Shown here: in pieces, positions 30,098-30,194 of the stretch | Layout: every line of letters starts with the position of its first letter | Position numbering within the stretch: position 1 is the stretch's first letter | Notes under the pieces: model-generated | Told to the model about the DNA's origin: nothing | Databases searched by the model: none | What the model saw: the letters and a program-made list of their open reading frames with translations, nothing else | Virus record (IMG/VR): IMGVR_UViG_3300000235_000015 | Coordinates: 1 to 30,194 of that record | Length of the DNA stretch: 30,194 bases | Source: a virus | Strand: one strand, 5' to 3' | Made by a program: the position numbers and the translations under genes

Positions 30098-30194
30098 TGG
30101 TAAACTTTTATTTACCAATTATTTTTAATGAAAGTATTGATGGGTCAATCAAAATAGGTTATATTATCAGGGTACAAACAACCAACCCGAGGCA
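30098..30194. repeat. 97-bp inverted repeat, right copy at the window end
   Basis: The exact reverse complement of 3909-4005; the two copies diverge at the inner edge (30097). The hairpin here is shortened to 7-bp arms (TGGTAAA / TTTACCA) but keeps the ATTTTT tract. The sequence ends abruptly at the repeat boundary with the start-codon-proximal GAGGCA, so the downstream gene is not in the window. Confidence 0.95.
30137..30165 (+). promoter_or_regulatory. Right copy of the sigma70-like promoter
   Basis: TTGATG (30137-30142), a 17-base spacer and TATATT (30160-30165), identical to the promoter at 3938-3966 but reading rightward out of the window. If the junction is genuine it drives a rightward gene just beyond 30194. 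Confidence 0.6.

Noticed and set aside
29915-30100. Plus-strand open frame with a Gly/Ser-repeat stretch before the right repeat copy
   Set aside because: No ATG or RBS, and the frame begins right after a stop; treated as non-coding.
1-30194. CRISPR array, tRNA genes, insertion sequence or integrase
   Set aside because: No regularly spaced repeats beyond those reported, no tRNA cloverleaf was recognised by eye, and no transposase or integrase motifs were seen among the open frames.

Overview
The window is part of a tailed double-stranded DNA bacteriophage genome. It is gene-dense and of medium GC content. Genes overlap by ATGA/TAATG junctions, and almost everything is devoted to DNA replication, recombination and DNA-base modification. 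No host genes, rRNA or tRNA were recognised, and the host cannot be assigned from this sequence. The left edge cuts a plus-strand gene. The right edge stops inside a 97-bp sequence that also occurs, inverted, at 3909-4005.

Layout. Positions 1-1937 (plus strand) hold the end of a probable late module: the tail end of an unknown gene, a one-TM coiled-coil protein, a patatin-like phospholipase and an NlpC/P60 hydrolase. Everything from about 29.9 kb down to 1.9 kb is on the minus strand and reads leftwards as one long early arm. In transcription order it starts with a TIGR02328-type glycosylase-like protein, a probable replication initiator with internal 23-bp repeats, a SMARCAL1-like SNF2 helicase and a DnaB-like helicase. 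A 7-deazaguanine DNA-modification block follows: GAT-QueC, FolE, DpdA-2, QueD, a purine phosphoribosyltransferase, QueE and DpdA-1. Then comes the replisome: DnaN-like clamp, UDG-like/PolA polymerase fusion, DnaX-like clamp loader, UvsY-like mediator, SSB and RecA/UvsX. Next is a recombination and nucleotide set: RuvC-like resolvase, SbcC N-half, MazG, SbcD, DUF3310 protein, DnaQ/PolB-type exonuclease, SbcC C-half, wHTH and primase. Last is a run of small unknown genes.

How it works together. GTP is converted by FolE, QueD, QueE and QueC to preQ0. The glutamine amidotransferase domain fused to QueC suggests the amidine base of archaeosine (G+). DpdA-family transglycosylases then swap guanine in DNA for the deazaguanine. 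The predicted outcome is phage DNA carrying dG+ or a related base, protecting it from host restriction. The cluster has two DpdA paralogues, and a purine PRTase that could recycle the released guanine.

Most notable: (1) the complete deazaguanine pathway with two DpdAs and a possible guanine-salvage step; (2) an SbcC/Rad50 ATPase split at the zinc hook into two genes about 3 kb apart; (3) a UDG-like domain, apparently catalytically degenerate, fused to a family-A polymerase; (4) a 97-bp terminator-plus-promoter sequence present in inverted orientation at 3.9 kb and at the window end; (5) a 45-bp promoter/leader/RBS cassette duplicated in front of two small genes. Starts were often moved inward from the longest open frame to an ATG that has an RBS or an ATGA overlap; such changes are given in each entry.
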